A DNA stretch of 64,000 nucleotides, taken from contig JAKAWQ010000003.1 of NCBI GenBank assembly GCA_021816925.1, forward strand, positions 62,001-126,000, given 5' to 3'. Source of the stretch: Pseudomonadota bacterium (GTDB lineage Bacteria > Pseudomonadota > Alphaproteobacteria > Acetobacterales > Acetobacteraceae). The notes beneath the pieces are model-generated. The model ran no database searches. It saw nothing but the letters and a program-made list of their open reading frames with translations, and had not been told where the DNA came from. This document shows, one piece after another, positions 54,413 through 64,000 of this stretch. Both the position numbers and the translations under genes were made by a program. How positions within the stretch are numbered: position 1 is the first letter of the stretch; each line of letters starts with the position of its first letter.

Positions 54413-55302
54413 GTTGCGATCACCGCCCGGCCGTTGGTGACGACGAGCACGCCACGCTCGCGCGCGCGGGCCTGGAAGGCGCCGGAGCGCCAGATCTCGG
54501 TGCGGATGGTCTCGCCGGGAAAGACGGGCGCGGAGAAGCGGAGATCAAGCGCGGCGAGGCGAGCGGGATCGTAATCGGCGAGCACGGCGAGAAGGGCGTG
54601 GCAGACGATGCCGAGCGTGCAGAGGCCGTGCAGGATCGGGCGGGGGAAGCCGGCGCGGGCGGCGAGCGCGGGATCGGCGTGCAAGGGATTGTCGTCGCCG
54701 TTGAGGCGGTAAAGGAGGGCCTGCTCGGGGCGGGTGGCGAGATCGAGCGTGCGATCGGGCGGGCCGGAGGGGACGGGATGGGCCGGCTTCACGGGGCCGG
54801 ACGGACCGCCGAAGCCGCCCTGGCCGCGCAGGAACGTGGTGCTGGCGGTGGTGGCGAGAAGCGCGCCGGTGGCCGCGTCGATGACCTCCTTCTCCGTATA
54901 GAGGAGGGCGGCGGCAGGCCTCCCCGGCGCGCTTGCCGCGCCGGGAACCCCGGCGCCGGCGCCCTTGTCGATCAGGCCGGTGACGCGGGTGCGGCCGATG
55001 ATCTCGCCCGCGACGGGGAGCGGGCGGTGGATGACGATGCCCTGCTCGCCGTGGACGAGGCGGACCGCATCGACGCCGGTTGCCGGATCGGCGAGCCAGA
55101 AGCCGGGACGGCCAAGGACAACGGCCATGCTGGGCACGGCCTTGAGAGCGCGATGGTGATCGACGAAGTCGAGCTGGCGCGAATCCAGAGGGTCGTGGCC
55201 GAGGCCGATCGAGAGCGCATAGAAGATGGTATCGCGCTTCGTCAGGCGCTGGCGCACCTCGGGGATCTTGAAGTTGCGCAGCGTTTCGTAGTCGATCGGC
55301 AT
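54409..55302 (-). CDS. MaoC-like double-hotdog dehydratase
   Basis: A 297-aa protein of the type-2 multifunctional enzyme hydratase layout. The N-terminal hotdog (residues 1-140) starts with Y-A-L-S-I-G-L-G, and the C-terminal hotdog contains the catalytic R-L-N-G-D-D-N-P-L-H-A-D-P with Asp and His and G-F-P-R-P-I-L-H-G-L. It hydrates 2-enoyl-CoA to (R)-3-hydroxyacyl-CoA. ATG 55302 is 4 nt after the synthetase stop; an alternative seven codons earlier would overlap that gene. The operon context points to acyl-CoA degradation. Confidence 0.88.
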   Translation of the reverse strand: MPIDYETLRNFKIPEVRQRLTKRDTIFYALSIGLGHDPLDSRQLDFVDHHRALKAVPSMAVVLGRPGFWLADPATGVDAVRLVHGEQGIVIHRPLPVAGEIIGRTRVTGLIDKGAGAGVPGAASAPGRPAAALLYTEKEVIDAATGALLATTASTTFLRGQGGFGGPSGPVKPAHPVPSGPPDRTLDLATRPEQALLYRLNGDDNPLHADPALAARAGFPRPILHGLCTLGIVCHALLAVLADYDPARLAALDLRFSAPVFPGETIRTEIWRSGAFQARARERGVLVVTNGRAVIAT

Positions 55303-55306
55303 GGCG

Positions 55307-57433
55307 TCAGTTCCCGATCTCAATGAGGGCGTCGGCCGCGAAGGCCCCCTCCCCTTCCGGGAGCACGAGGACCGGGTTGAGGTCGATCGCCGAAAGGCGC
55401 TCGCCGGCGGCAGCGGCGAAGCGGGAAAGGCGCGAGAGCATGCGGGCGAGGGCCGGAATGTCGGCGGGCTTGCGGCCGCGCGCGCCCTGGAGGAGCGGCA
55501 CGCCGCGGACGGCGCCGATCATCTTGCGCGCGGTTGCCTCGTCGAAGGGGCAGCGGTGCAGCACCACGTCGCCCTGGATTTCCACGAAGATGCCGCCGAG
55601 GCCGAACAGCGCGACGGGGCCGAAGAGCGGGTCGCGCTTGATTCCAAGGATGCACTCGACGCCGCCTTTGATCTCGCGCGCGACGATGACGCCGTCGAGC
55701 CGCGCCGCCCCCGCGGCGCGGGCACGGGAAAGGAGCGCGGCGTAGCCGTCGCGCACGGCGGCTTCGGAAGCCAGGCCGAGCAGCACGCCGCCGATCTCGG
55801 TTTTGTGGAGGATGTCGGGCGAAAGGAGCTTCATCACGACGGGATAGCCGAGCGCTGCTGCTGCGGCAGCCGCCTCGTCGGCGGTCGTGGTGACACGTTC
55901 GGGGACGACGGCAATGCCGGCATCCGCCAGCAGGCGCTTGGCCTGGGCCTCGTTCGGCGCTGCCGGCGGCAGCGTGACCGCAGGCAGGGGAAGCCGGGGC
56001 GCGGGAGCGGCGGCGAAGGCGGCGCCGAGGCGGCCCATGGCGTCGAGCGCGGCGACGGCACGAGCGGGCTCGGGGAAGACGAGGAAGCCGTCCGCCTCGT
56101 AGTCGCGCACACGCTCGGGCGGGGCGATGACGGAGAGCGCATAGAGACGGTCGGGGAAACGGGCGCGGACGGCGGCGAGCGCCGCGCGAAGGCCGGGCGC
56201 GATCGTCGGTGAGCCGCCGGTCTGGCTGAAAAAGGCGAGCACCGAGCGGTAGCCGCCCTCGGCAACCATGGCTTCGGCGAAGCGGCCGATCAGCGCGGGC
56301 TCGTTGAACACCTGGGCCGTGCAATCGACGGGATTGGCGGGCGCGGCAAAGGGGAGTGCCGACTTGAGCGCGGCCTGGGCAGCGGCGGGCAGCGGCGGCA
56401 TGGGAAGGCCGAGCGACTCGGCTTCATCGGCGATCAGGACGCCGGCCCCGCCGCTCACCGTGAGCACGCCGAGCGTGTTGGCAGCCGGATAGATACGGGG
56501 GGTAGCGGCGTAGGCGAAATCGAGGAGCTGTTCGGCGGAGGATGCGCGGAGTGCGCCCTCCTCCTCGAGCACCGCGGAGAACACGCGATCGTCGCCGGCG
56601 ATCGCGGCGGTGTGAGAGCGTGCGGCACCTGCCCCGAGGCGGCTCTTGCCGACCTTGAGGATGACCACGGGCTTGCGAAGGGCGCGGGCAGCGGCGAGCG
56701 CGGCGAGGAAGGCTTCGGGCTTGCGGATGCCTTCGGCGGAGACGGCGATGACGTCGATGCCGGGATCGGCGGCGAGCCATCCGATCGCCTCGCCCAAGGT
56801 GACATCGGCCTCGTTGCCGGTGGTGACGCAGACGGGCGTGCCGAGGCCGCGCCCGGCCGCGGCGGCGAAGAGGTGGGTGCCGAAGGCGCCGGACTGGCTG
56901 GCGATGCCGATGCGCCCGGGGAGGGGGCGGAAGCTGTCGAGAGAGGCGGTGAAGGTTGCGAACCAGCCGATCCGGGCGTCGAAGAGGCCGAGGGTGTTGG
57001 GGCCGAGAAGGCGCATGCCGGCGGCACGAGCGAGGGCGGCGACGCGGGCCTGGGCGGCGGCGCCGGCTTCGCCGACCTCGGCGAACCCGGCCGAGAAGAG
57101 CACGAGGGCGCCGACGCCGAGTGCGGCGAGTTCGGTTACGGCGGCTTCGGCGAGGGCGGCCGGCAGCGCAACGATCGCGGCCTCGGGGACGAACGGCAGC
57201 GCCGAGATGGCGGGGTAAGCGGGAAGGCCCTGTATCTCGGCGCGGTTCGGGTTGACGGGGAGGAGCGTGCCGGTGAAGCCGGCGGCGCGCATGGCGGCGA
57301 TAGGACGGCCGCCGATGCGCGAGGGATCGGAGGAGGCGCCGACGATCGCCACGGTTCGGGGGGCGAAGAGCGGGCGGAGGCTTGCGAAAGCCTCTGTTGC
57401 GAAGGCCTTTGGGGCCGGGCCGCCTTCGGGCAT
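55307..57433 (-). CDS. NDP-forming acyl-CoA synthetase
   Basis: A 708-aa protein that joins both halves of the ADP-forming acetate-CoA ligase family: CoA-binding (T-V-A-I-V-G-A-S, ~28-35), ligase-CoA with the phosphohistidine H274 in R-S-H-T-A-A-I-A-G, and a C-terminal ATP-grasp ([33 protein letters not shown]). It makes acyl-CoA from acid, CoA and ATP, releasing ADP and phosphate. It heads an operon with MaoC and CoA-transferase genes, so it probably activates the acid they metabolise. Divergent from purH. Confidence 0.92.
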   Translation of the reverse strand: MPEGGPAPKAFATEAFASLRPLFAPRTVAIVGASSDPSRIGGRPIAAMRAAGFTGTLLPVNPNRAEIQGLPAYPAISALPFVPEAAIVALPAALAEAAVTELAALGVGALVLFSAGFAEVGEAGAAAQARVAALARAAGMRLLGPNTLGLFDARIGWFATFTASLDSFRPLPGRIGIASQSGAFGTHLFAAAAGRGLGTPVCVTTGNEADVTLGEAIGWLAADPGIDVIAVSAEGIRKPEAFLAALAAARALRKPVVILKVGKSRLGAGAARSHTAAIAGDDRVFSAVLEEEGALRASSAEQLLDFAYAATPRIYPAANTLGVLTVSGGAGVLIADEAESLGLPMPPLPAAAQAALKSALPFAAPANPVDCTAQVFNEPALIGRFAEAMVAEGGYRSVLAFFSQTGGSPTIAPGLRAALAAVRARFPDRLYALSVIAPPERVRDYEADGFLVFPEPARAVAALDAMGRLGAAFAAAPAPRLPLPAVTLPPAAPNEAQAKRLLADAGIAVVPERVTTTADEAAAAAAALGYPVVMKLLSPDILHKTEIGGVLLGLASEAAVRDGYAALLSRARAAGAARLDGVIVAREIKGGVECILGIKRDPLFGPVALFGLGGIFVEIQGDVVLHRCPFDEATARKMIGAVRGVPLLQGARGRKPADIPALARMLSRLSRFAAAAGERLSAIDLNPVLVLPEGEGAFAADALIEIGN

Positions 57434-57565
57434 GGAGCGGACGCTTTCCTCGGTTCGTTGGGGCCGAGGCTATCGCACTCGCCGCGGGCCGGGAACCGGC
57501 GGGCGGGCAATCTGGACCGCCGGGTGGTTTCGGTCTATCCGCCCGCCATCCGGCTGGAGCCGCCG

Positions 57566-59140
57566 ATGCCCGATCCCCTGCCCGTCCGCCGCGCCCTGAT
57601 CTCGGTTTCCGACAAGACCGGGCTCGTTTCCTTTGCGGCCGCGCTCTGCCACCGCGGAGTGGAGATTCTCTCGACCGGCGGCACGGCGGCGACGCTCGCG
57701 AAAGCGGGGATCGTGGTCAAGGAGGTCTCCGCGGTGAGCGGGTTTCCGGAGATCCTGGACGGGCGAGTGAAGACGCTCGTGCCGCAGATCCATGGCGGGC
57801 TTTTGGCCCGCCGCGACGATCCGCGGCATCTCGAGGAGATGGCCGAGCACGGAATTGCGCCGATCGATCTCGTTGCGGTCAATCTCTATCCGTTCGAGGC
57901 CACGATCGCGCGCGGCGCGCCCTTTCCCGAGTGCGTGGAGAACATCGATGTGGGCGGACCGGCGATGCTGCGCGCGGCGGCGAAGAACCACGAGTTCGTG
58001 GTGGCGGTGAGCGAGCCCGAGCAGTACGAGGCGGTGCTGGCGGAGCTTGCCGCGAGCGGGGGCACGAGTGCCGCCGTCCGCCGGAAGCTCGCGGCGGCGG
58101 CGTTCGGCCGCACGGCGGCCTATGACGCGGCGATCGCGCGCTGGTTCAGCGCCGAGGAGGGCGAGACTTTTCCGGCGACCTTCAGCCTCTCCGGGCGGCG
58201 AGCGGAGATGCTTCGGTACGGCGAGAACCCGCATCAGGGTGCCGCCTTCTACACGACGGGCAGGCGGCCGGGCGTGGCGACGGCGCGGCAGGTGCAGGGC
58301 AAGGCACTCTCCTACAACAATATCAACGACACCGACGCCGCGTATGAGTGCGTGGCGGATTTCGCCGGACCGAGCGTGGTGATCGTCAAGCACGCCAATC
58401 CGTGCGGGGTGGCGAGTGCCGGTTCGCTTGCAAAGGCATGGGAACTTGCGCTGCGTTGCGATCCGGTTTCCGCGTTCGGCGGCGTGGTGGCGATGAACCG
58501 CCCGTTGGATGCGGCGACGGCCGGACGGATCGCCGCCATCTTCACGGAGGTGGTGATCGCGCCGGACGCGAGCGAAGAGGCGAAGGCAGTACTTGCGAAG
58601 AAGCGGAATGTCCGGCTGCTGCTCGCGGGCAAGGTTCCGGATCCGGAGGAGACGGGGCTTGCCTTCCGCAGCGTTGCGGGCGGCTTTCTTCTGCAGACGC
58701 GCGATACCGGGAGGATCGGACCGAGCGATCTCAAGGTGGTGACGAAGCGCGGGCCGAGTGCCACGGAGCTTGAAGATCTTCTCTTTGCGTTCCGGGTTGC
58801 CAAGCACGTGCGCTCGAACACGATCGTCTATGCGAAGGACCGCGCCACGGTGGGCATCGGGGCGGGGCAGATGAGCCGTGTGGACGCGGCGCGGATCGCG
58901 GCGTGGAAGGCGGCCGAGGCAACGCGCGCCGCAGGGCTCGAGAGATTGCTCACGAACGGAAGTGCCGCTGCCTCGGACGCGTTCTTTCCGTTCCCCGATG
59001 GGCTCGAGGCGATCGCGGAGGCGGGTGCGACGGCGGTGATCCAGCCGGGCGGCTCGATCCGCGACGACGAGGTGATCGCGGCGGCGGATCAGGCCGGAAT
59101 GGCGATGGTGTTCACGGGGATGCGCCACTTCCGGCACTGA
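57566..59140 (+). CDS. purH: Bifunctional AICAR formyltransferase/IMP cyclohydrolase
   Basis: A 524-aa enzyme for the last two steps of IMP synthesis. The N-terminal ~200 residues are the MGS-fold cyclohydrolase ([16 protein letters not shown]), and the rest is the AICAR transformylase with R-Y-G-E-N-P-H-Q and the catalytic K275-H276 (I-V-K-H-A-N-P-C-G). Length is normal. The ATG at 57566 follows GGAG at 8 nt. The open frame continues far upstream antisense to the synthetase and was rejected. Confidence 0.98.
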   Translation: MPDPLPVRRALISVSDKTGLVSFAAALCHRGVEILSTGGTAATLAKAGIVVKEVSAVSGFPEILDGRVKTLVPQIHGGLLARRDDPRHLEEMAEHGIAPIDLVAVNLYPFEATIARGAPFPECVENIDVGGPAMLRAAAKNHEFVVAVSEPEQYEAVLAELAASGGTSAAVRRKLAAAAFGRTAAYDAAIARWFSAEEGETFPATFSLSGRRAEMLRYGENPHQGAAFYTTGRRPGVATARQVQGKALSYNNINDTDAAYECVADFAGPSVVIVKHANPCGVASAGSLAKAWELALRCDPVSAFGGVVAMNRPLDAATAGRIAAIFTEVVIAPDASEEAKAVLAKKRNVRLLLAGKVPDPEETGLAFRSVAGGFLLQTRDTGRIGPSDLKVVTKRGPSATELEDLLFAFRVAKHVRSNTIVYAKDRATVGIGAGQMSRVDAARIAAWKAAEATRAAGLERLLTNGSAAASDAFFPFPDGLEAIAEAGATAVIQPGGSIRDDEVIAAADQAGMAMVFTGMRHFRH

Positions 59141-59242
59141 GCGCGAACACGCGCTGGCCGGCGGGCCGGTTCCTTCGCTTCGCGGGCGGCACGCGCGTTG
59201 GATACGACGTTCGAATGATCACCGGCCGAACCCCCGGCCAGG

Positions 59243-59884
59243 CTACGAGGAGCCATTTTCCTTGCTGCCTGGCCGGAATGCGACGAGATCGATGAGCGCG
59301 GAGATGCCGTTGTGCCCTTGGCCCTCGCGGATCACCGAATCATGCGAGAGAAGCCTGACGATCGAAAAATCGGCGAAGGCGGAGCGGAGAAGCTCTTCGG
59401 TGTAAAGATTCTCGGGCGTGGACGGCCCGCCCGTGCCGTAGGCGATCTGCTCGGGGCGGTAGCCGTGGAGGAGCAGAAGCCCTTCCGGCTTCAGCGCCTG
59501 TTTCATGCGCGCAAAGACGCGGGCGCGTTCCGGAGGCGCGAATACCTGGATGGAAATGCCGACCACGAGGTCGAATTCATCCTCGGGCCAGTCCCAGTGA
59601 TTGAGATCGGCGACGATCGCGCGGATGGCCACCCCCTCTTGTTCGGCCAGCCGCTTCGCCTTGGCGACGCCGACCGGGGAGAAATCGACTGTTGTGACAT
59701 CGAGCCCCTGGCGGGCGAGCCAGACGCCGTTGCGTCCTTCCCCGTCAGCGAGCACGAGCGCCTTCCAGCCGGGCCGAAGGCGTTCGGCCTCGGCAACGAG
59801 AAAGGCGTTGGGCGCGGTGCCGAAGACGTACTCCTCCGCGGCGAAGCGCGCGTCCCAGCGGGCGCGTTGCGGATCTTCGGTCAT
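59243..59884 (-). CDS. Class I SAM-dependent methyltransferase, TehB-like
   Basis: A 213-aa methyltransferase. W-D-A-R-F-A-A-E-E-Y-V-F-G at the N-terminus and the SAM motif A-L-V-L-A-D-G-E-G-R-N-G-V-W-L-A-R-Q-G resemble the TehB/thiopurine group, where A-D-G-E-G-R-N replaces the usual D-x-G-x-G. These proteins methylate small toxic compounds or have unknown targets. The start overlaps the rppH stop by 4 nt. Confidence 0.88.
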   Translation of the reverse strand: MTEDPQRARWDARFAAEEYVFGTAPNAFLVAEAERLRPGWKALVLADGEGRNGVWLARQGLDVTTVDFSPVGVAKAKRLAEQEGVAIRAIVADLNHWDWPEDEFDLVVGISIQVFAPPERARVFARMKQALKPEGLLLLHGYRPEQIAYGTGGPSTPENLYTEELLRSAFADFSIVRLLSHDSVIREGQGHNGISALIDLVAFRPGSKENGSS

Positions 59885-60396
59885 GCATCGGCCTCCGGAA
59901 CGGCGAAGCGGGCGAAGGAGCGGGCGAGCGCCTCGTAGATCGCGCGCTTGAACCCGACGGCGAGGGCAGGAAGCTCCGCAAGCGGGATCCAGCGCCAGGC
60001 GTCGAACTCGGGATGCGGGTCAAAATCGAGGCGGATGTCGGAGTCCCGGCCGAGAAAGCGCAGCGCGAACCAGCGCTGGCGCTGGCCGCGATAGCACCCG
60101 CCGAGGGCGACGCCGACGAGTTCGGGCGGCAGATCGTAACAGAGCCAGTCCGGATGCTCGCCGATGATGTGCGCGCGATCGGTGCCGATCTCCTCGGCGA
60201 GCTCGCGCAGAACTGCGGCACGAGGATCTTCGGCGGGATCGATCCCGCCCTGCGGGAGTTGCCAGCCGCCGGGCGCGCCTTCGGCATTGGGCAGATCCGC
60301 ACGGCGGGCGACGAAGACCAGCCCGTCGCGGTTGAACAGCACCGCACCCACATTCGGACGGTAGGGGAGCGGGGCGGACGCAGGGCCACTCGTCAT
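59881..60396 (-). CDS. rppH: RNA pyrophosphohydrolase
   Basis: A 171-aa Nudix hydrolase that removes pyrophosphate from the 5' triphosphate of mRNAs and so starts their decay. The Nudix box begins at G50, with E56 and R64-E-L-A-E-E-I-G. N-terminal Y-R-P-N-V-G-A-V-L-F-N and the W-Q-L-P-Q-G-G motif are typical of RppH/IalA. ATG 60396 overlaps the deacetylase stop by 4 nt. It is the middle gene of a coupled set after ctpA. Confidence 0.95.
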   Translation of the reverse strand: MTSGPASAPLPYRPNVGAVLFNRDGLVFVARRADLPNAEGAPGGWQLPQGGIDPAEDPRAAVLRELAEEIGTDRAHIIGEHPDWLCYDLPPELVGVALGGCYRGQRQRWFALRFLGRDSDIRLDFDPHPEFDAWRWIPLAELPALAVGFKRAIYEALARSFARFAVPEADA

Positions 60397-61448
60397 GGCT
60401 TGATCGGCGGGGTCGGGGCGGGGCGGGCCAGAGCGGTTACCGGGGCGAGCACGAACCCGGCGGCAGGCAGCGTGCCGAGCCAATCGGAGACGAGCGTGAG
60501 AGTGTGCGGCCCCGGCCAACCCACCAGGCCGAGGGCACTGCCGTGCGCGCGGGCGATCGCCTCGAGCCGGCGCAGATTGGCGCTGATCACGGGGTCGATC
60601 GGGGGCTGGTCCACGATCACGTCCACCGTCCGCCCGGCGACCAAGGCCGGATCGGGCTTGCCGGGGCGCGGATCGACGTAGAGGAGGCCGCGCGCGGCGA
60701 GCCGATGTTCCAGCGTATCGAGCAGATCGGGCGCGGCCGCGAAGCGCTCGCCGTAGAGGCCGTCCATGGCGCCGGTGGCGCCGACATAGCCCTGGATGCG
60801 TGAAAGCGCCCAGTCTAGCCGCCGCAGGTTCTGCCCGGGCGGCGCATCGACCAGGAGCGATTGGTCGCCCGCATCGTTGAGCGGATAGCCCTGCGGCTCC
60901 AGCGGCAGCGAAACCAGGATCTCGTGCCCTTTCGCGCGTGCGCGCGCCAGCAATTTCGCCGGGTCGGGCGTGTAGGGCGAGAAGGCGAGGGTGACGGCGC
61001 CTGGAAGGTTGTCGATCGCGGTCCGGCTTTCCTGGTTTGAGAGCCCGATGCCGGCGACCACGAGCCCGATGCGCGGCCGAGGATCGGCCGGGTTAAAGGA
61101 TGCGGCATAGACCTGCATCGAGGTGGCGCCGTTCGGGCCGATGCGCGGCAGGAAGGCCTTGGGGTTGTCGGGCGAGGGTTCCAGCAGCGCCGGATCGGGC
61201 GGGGCGATCGGCCGGCTCGGCTGCGGCGGGATGGAGGCGGCCAGCGAGACGGTGGGGGCAGCGCTCGGGGCAGCGGCGGTCGCGGCGGTTGCGACTGCCG
61301 GCCGCAGTGGCGGCCCCGGAGTTGGGGCCGGTGGCGGGCCGAGCCACTGCAACAGCGCCGCGCCGCCAGCGAAAAGGATAACGAGGGCGGTCCAGAAGCG
61401 GGCGAGCGCCCGGGCCGGCGCGGAAAGCCCGTCCGCCGCGCGCCGCAT
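60393..61448 (-). CDS. Divergent polysaccharide deacetylase family protein
   Basis: A 351-aa protein with an N-terminal membrane anchor (F-W-T-A-L-V-I-L-F-A-G-G), a long Ala/Pro linker and a C-terminal domain of the divergent polysaccharide deacetylase (YibQ) family: R-I-G-L-V-V-A-G-I-G-L, A-F-S-P-Y-T, E-I-L-V-S-L-P-L-E-P-Q-G-Y-P, G-A-M-D-G-L-Y. It acts at the envelope; the gene often follows envC and ctpA, as here. A GTG at 61547 could add 33 residues, but ATG 61448 has AGGAGG upstream. Confidence 0.88.
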   Translation of the reverse strand: MRRAADGLSAPARALARFWTALVILFAGGAALLQWLGPPPAPTPGPPLRPAVATAATAAAPSAAPTVSLAASIPPQPSRPIAPPDPALLEPSPDNPKAFLPRIGPNGATSMQVYAASFNPADPRPRIGLVVAGIGLSNQESRTAIDNLPGAVTLAFSPYTPDPAKLLARARAKGHEILVSLPLEPQGYPLNDAGDQSLLVDAPPGQNLRRLDWALSRIQGYVGATGAMDGLYGERFAAAPDLLDTLEHRLAARGLLYVDPRPGKPDPALVAGRTVDVIVDQPPIDPVISANLRRLEAIARAHGSALGLVGWPGPHTLTLVSDWLGTLPAAGFVLAPVTALARPAPTPPIKP

Positions 61449-61579
61449 CTGCCCGGTGGCCCTCCTCAGGGCCGAGTGCGTCGGCGCGGGGTCGCGAGGC
61501 GATCCCGAACGACGATGGGCGACACGTGCACCGGCACGCTCGAACACGAGCGAGGCTGGTCAGGCACCCTGGCCCCGCT

Positions 61580-62992
61580 TCAGCGCTTCGCCGCCGTATT
61601 CTCCGCCACCATCGCCTGGACGACCTTGAGCGCCTGCTGCAACTGGAAATCCGTGCTGGGCTTGGCCGGATCGAAGGTCGGCCAACCGCGCGGCGGCCTG
61701 GCGGGAATGGTCTTCACGATCGGGGGCAGATCGGTGCGCGCGGGCGGCGGCACGCTCGCCGGGACGCCTCCTGTGTTGGAGAGCGTGTGGTTGAGATCGG
61801 TCTCATGGGCCGGCTGGAACTGCGGCTGGGGCGTGCGCGTTTCGGCGACGTGCACATCGGGAATGATGCCGAGGCCCTGGATCGAGCGGCCGGAGGGCGT
61901 GTAGTAGCGGGCGGTGGTGAGGCGGATCGCCCCGTTGTTTCCGGGGAGCGGGATCACGGTCTGCACAGAGCCTTTGCCGAAGGTGCGCGTGCCGAGGATG
62001 ATGGCGCGGCGGTTGTCCTGCAGCGCTCCGGAAACGATCTCGGCGGCGGAGGCCGTGCCGTCATTGACAAGTACGACGAGCGGCGCGTTGCCGATGATGT
62101 CGTTGCCGGGTGTTGCATCCCAGCGCTGGTTGTCCGATGCGTGGCGGCCGCGCGTCGAGACGATTTCACCCTGCGGCATGAACTCATTGGCCACCGCTAC
62201 CGCCTGATCGAGCAGGCCGCCCGGGTTGTTGCGCAGGTCGAGGATGTAGCCCCTGACCGCACCGTGCGATTCTTTCTTGAACGTCGCCACCGCCTTGCGG
62301 ATTTCGGCACTGGCGGTCTGGTCGAATTCCGCGAGGCGAATATAGCCGATATCGCCGAACAGCTTCTGGTGCACGATCTGCACACGGATGACCTCGCGTG
62401 TCAGCGTGACTTCGACGGGCTTGCTGATGCCCGCGCGCTTGATGGTGAGCGTGATCGTGCTGCCCGGCGGGCCGCGCATGCGGTTGACCGCGGTGGTGAG
62501 CGAGAGCCCCTGGACGGATTTTCCGTCGATCGAAACGATCAGGTCGCCCGGCTTGATGCCGGCCTTGGCGGCCGGCGTGCCGTCGATCGGGGTGACGACC
62601 TTGATGAAGCCCTGCGAATCCTCGGTGACCTCGAGGCCCAATCCGCCGAAGGAGCCGTTGGTCTGGACCTGCATGTCTTTGTATTGCGTCGGGTCCATGT
62701 AGTCGCTGTGCGGGTCGAGCCCGCTCAGCATCCCGTTAAGGGCGTTGTAGATCAGCGTCTTCGAGGTGACCGGGTCTACATAGTCGGCGCGCACGCGCTC
62801 GAAGACGTCGCCGAACAGGCCGAGCAGGCGGTACGTGTCGGCGTTGGTGCCGGTGGTGGCGGAGTTCTGGGCGAAGGCCGCGGGAACACCGAACTCCGGC
62901 GCGATGGCGTGGCTGAGAACACCCGCGGCGGGCAGCGCGGCCAGTCCGGCCAGGAATACGCCACTCAAAAGCAATCCAGTGCGAAGCTTCAT
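61580..62992 (-). CDS. ctpA: C-terminal processing protease CtpA (S41)
   Basis: A 470-aa periplasmic serine protease: signal peptide to A-F-A-Q (cut after ~41), PDZ domain (~115-200), then the S41 core with catalytic S315 (N-D-G-T-A-S-A-A-E) and K340 (R-T-F-G-K-G-S-V-Q) plus Q344. The Pro-rich C-terminus is extended. CtpA degrades cell-wall hydrolases and misfolded envelope proteins. It lies between envC and the deacetylase, and TATATA at ~63075 on the minus side could be the -10 of its promoter. Confidence 0.95.
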   Translation of the reverse strand: MKLRTGLLLSGVFLAGLAALPAAGVLSHAIAPEFGVPAAFAQNSATTGTNADTYRLLGLFGDVFERVRADYVDPVTSKTLIYNALNGMLSGLDPHSDYMDPTQYKDMQVQTNGSFGGLGLEVTEDSQGFIKVVTPIDGTPAAKAGIKPGDLIVSIDGKSVQGLSLTTAVNRMRGPPGSTITLTIKRAGISKPVEVTLTREVIRVQIVHQKLFGDIGYIRLAEFDQTASAEIRKAVATFKKESHGAVRGYILDLRNNPGGLLDQAVAVANEFMPQGEIVSTRGRHASDNQRWDATPGNDIIGNAPLVVLVNDGTASAAEIVSGALQDNRRAIILGTRTFGKGSVQTVIPLPGNNGAIRLTTARYYTPSGRSIQGLGIIPDVHVAETRTPQPQFQPAHETDLNHTLSNTGGVPASVPPPARTDLPPIVKTIPARPPRGWPTFDPAKPSTDFQLQQALKVVQAMVAENTAAKR

Positions 62993-63098
62993 TCCTGTCC
63001 TTCCCGGGCGCCAGCGCGCCCAAATTCCTCCGGATCGCAGGATCCGGGCCTCACGCCGTCGATCGAGCGCACTTTATATAGGCCGATCGCGGCTCCTC

Positions 63099-64000
63099 CT
63101 ATCCCCTGCGCTGCAGCCACGGGAGCGGGTTGACCACCTGGCCCCCGTGATGGAGCTCAAGATAGAGCGTCGGCCGCGGCCCTGGCGAGCCCGGATCCCA
63201 GGTTGCCATGACGCCGAGCGCCTCGCCGGCGGCCGCCGTGCTGCCGGCGCTCACCAGCAAGTCCTGCATTCCGGCCAGGACGAAGCGGTAACCGTTGCCG
63301 CAGTCGAGGATGACGAGCCGGCCGTAGCTTCGGAACGGCGCGGCGAATTCCACGATGCCGGCGCAAGGCGCGAGGACGTGGGCGCCGGGGGCCGTCTGAT
63401 AGCGGATGCCCTGAGCAGGGCCGGCGAGGGTTGGGGCGCCGAAGCCGCTGACCAGCACGCCGGCCACCGGCGCGCCGCCTGCGCGGCCTGCGGGCGGCGG
63501 AGCGGGGCCAGGCGGCTCCGGCCGCGCGAGCGCGAGTTGCCGCCGTTCGCGGGCGGCCGCCGCCCGTTGGGCCGCCTCCTGGGCTGCGGCGGCTTGGCGA
63601 GCGGCGGCTTGGCGAGCGGCGGCCTCGCGTGCGGCGGCCTCGCGTGCGGCCTCGGCGATGGCAGTGATCACGCCCTCCAGGGTTTGCGCGTGCGCCGCGG
63701 CCGCTGCGACCTTGGCCTCTGCTTCGGCCTTCCGGCCCGTCGCGACTTTTTCGAGCGCGCGGGTTGCGGCGATCTCCCGGTCGAGTGCGGCTGCTTCGGC
63801 AGCCTGCTCGGCCTCTGCGGCCTTCAATTTTCTGTCTGCCGCGGCGATCTCCGCGGAGATCGCGGTGATCCGGGCCTCTTTCGCGCGCAGGCCCGCGGCT
63901 TCGCGCTCGAGCGTGCCCGCGATTGTCTGCAGCACCAGCACCCCGCGCAATGCGTCCTCGGGCGGCGCCGGCACCGCGAGGAGCGTTGCGACCGGATAGA
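63099..64000 (-). CDS. EnvC-type murein hydrolase activator (5' end cut)
   Basis: The frame is open to the window edge, so the true start lies beyond 64000; about 300 residues are visible. The N-terminal visible part is a long Ala/Glu-rich coiled coil (residues up to ~130, with A-A-R-E-A-A-A-R-Q repeats), followed by a Pro-rich linker and a LytM/M23-like domain (V-S-G-F-G, G-I-R-Y-Q-T-A-P-G-A-H-V-L-A-P-C-A-G-I-V). The zinc ligands are incomplete (E-L-H-H-G-G at the end, no H-x-G-x-D), which fits EnvC, a non-enzymatic activator of amidases at the division site. Confidence 0.9.
   Translation of the reverse strand, partial: YPVATLLAVPAPPEDALRGVLVLQTIAGTLEREAAGLRAKEARITAISAEIAAADRKLKAAEAEQAAEAAALDREIAATRALEKVATGRKAEAEAKVAAAAAHAQTLEGVITAIAEAAREAAAREAAARQAAARQAAAAQEAAQRAAAARERRQLALARPEPPGPAPPPAGRAGGAPVAGVLVSGFGAPTLAGPAQGIRYQTAPGAHVLAPCAGIVEFAAPFRSYGRLVILDCGNGYRFVLAGMQDLLVSAGSTAAAGEALGVMATWDPGSPGPRPTLYLELHHGGQVVNPLPWLQRRG

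Overview
The window is GC-rich DNA (about 70% by eye) from an alphaproteobacterium. Gene content (rplKAJL-rpoBC, purH, rppH, ctpA, an EnvC-type protein, aceA beside an ScfR-type regulator, the PcaIJ-type CoA transferase, an SHP/DHC cytochrome set) fits Rhodospirillales, and Acetobacteraceae is my best guess. That placement rests on gene types and base composition only; no 16S or tRNA gene was seen.

Layout. 1-2.9 kb: a PhaJ/MaoC hydratase, divergent from a membrane cytochrome b561-diheme cytochrome c fusion, an SHP-like oxygen-binding cytochrome and a second diheme cytochrome. 3-6.1 kb: a creatininase-family amidohydrolase, then a reverse operon of a membrane protein, inorganic pyrophosphatase and a split chromate transporter. 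6.2-10 kb: an orphan TIR-like protein, an HpcH/HpaI aldolase and a polar amino-acid-type ABC transporter without an ATPase gene. 10-13.4 kb: a decayed IS5-type transposase and a run of small exported low-complexity proteins (Gly-rich, glycine-zipper lipoprotein, Pro-rich, His/Phe-rich), with an orphan PEP-CTERM tail among them. 13.4-18.5 kb: an exporter-type ABC protein, isocitrate lyase and its divergent ScfR/RamB-like regulator. 18.4-23.9 kb: a tightly overlapping reverse operon of MFS transporter, GNAT acetyltransferase, penicillin-acylase-family amidase and GH3-type adenylating enzyme. 24-25.7 kb: an HPF-cold-shock fusion and an arylamine N-acetyltransferase broken by a palindromic repeat insertion.

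25.7-36.4 kb is the reverse-strand rplK-rplA-rplJ-rplL-rpoB-rpoC operon. secE and nusG are not upstream of rplK; the neighbour is an accessory island.

36.6-53 kb is that island. A ribbon-helix-helix/coiled-coil pair with a clear palindromic operator faces a DISARM-like defence locus: a 1724-aa helicase-DUF1998 protein, a translationally coupled SNF2/RapA-like helicase (DrmD-like) and a 1321-aa adenine methylase (DrmMI-like). A toxin remnant with its surviving antitoxin lies between the two halves. An HD phosphohydrolase carrying an in-frame amber codon, a YwgA-like protein and an HNH nuclease follow.

53-64 kb returns to housekeeping: an acyl-CoA operon (NDP-forming acyl-CoA synthetase, MaoC double-hotdog protein, CoA-transferase A and B), purH, and a reverse string of EnvC-type protein (cut by the window end), CtpA, divergent polysaccharide deacetylase, RppH and a SAM methyltransferase. 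The last three overlap by 4 nt each and look co-translated.
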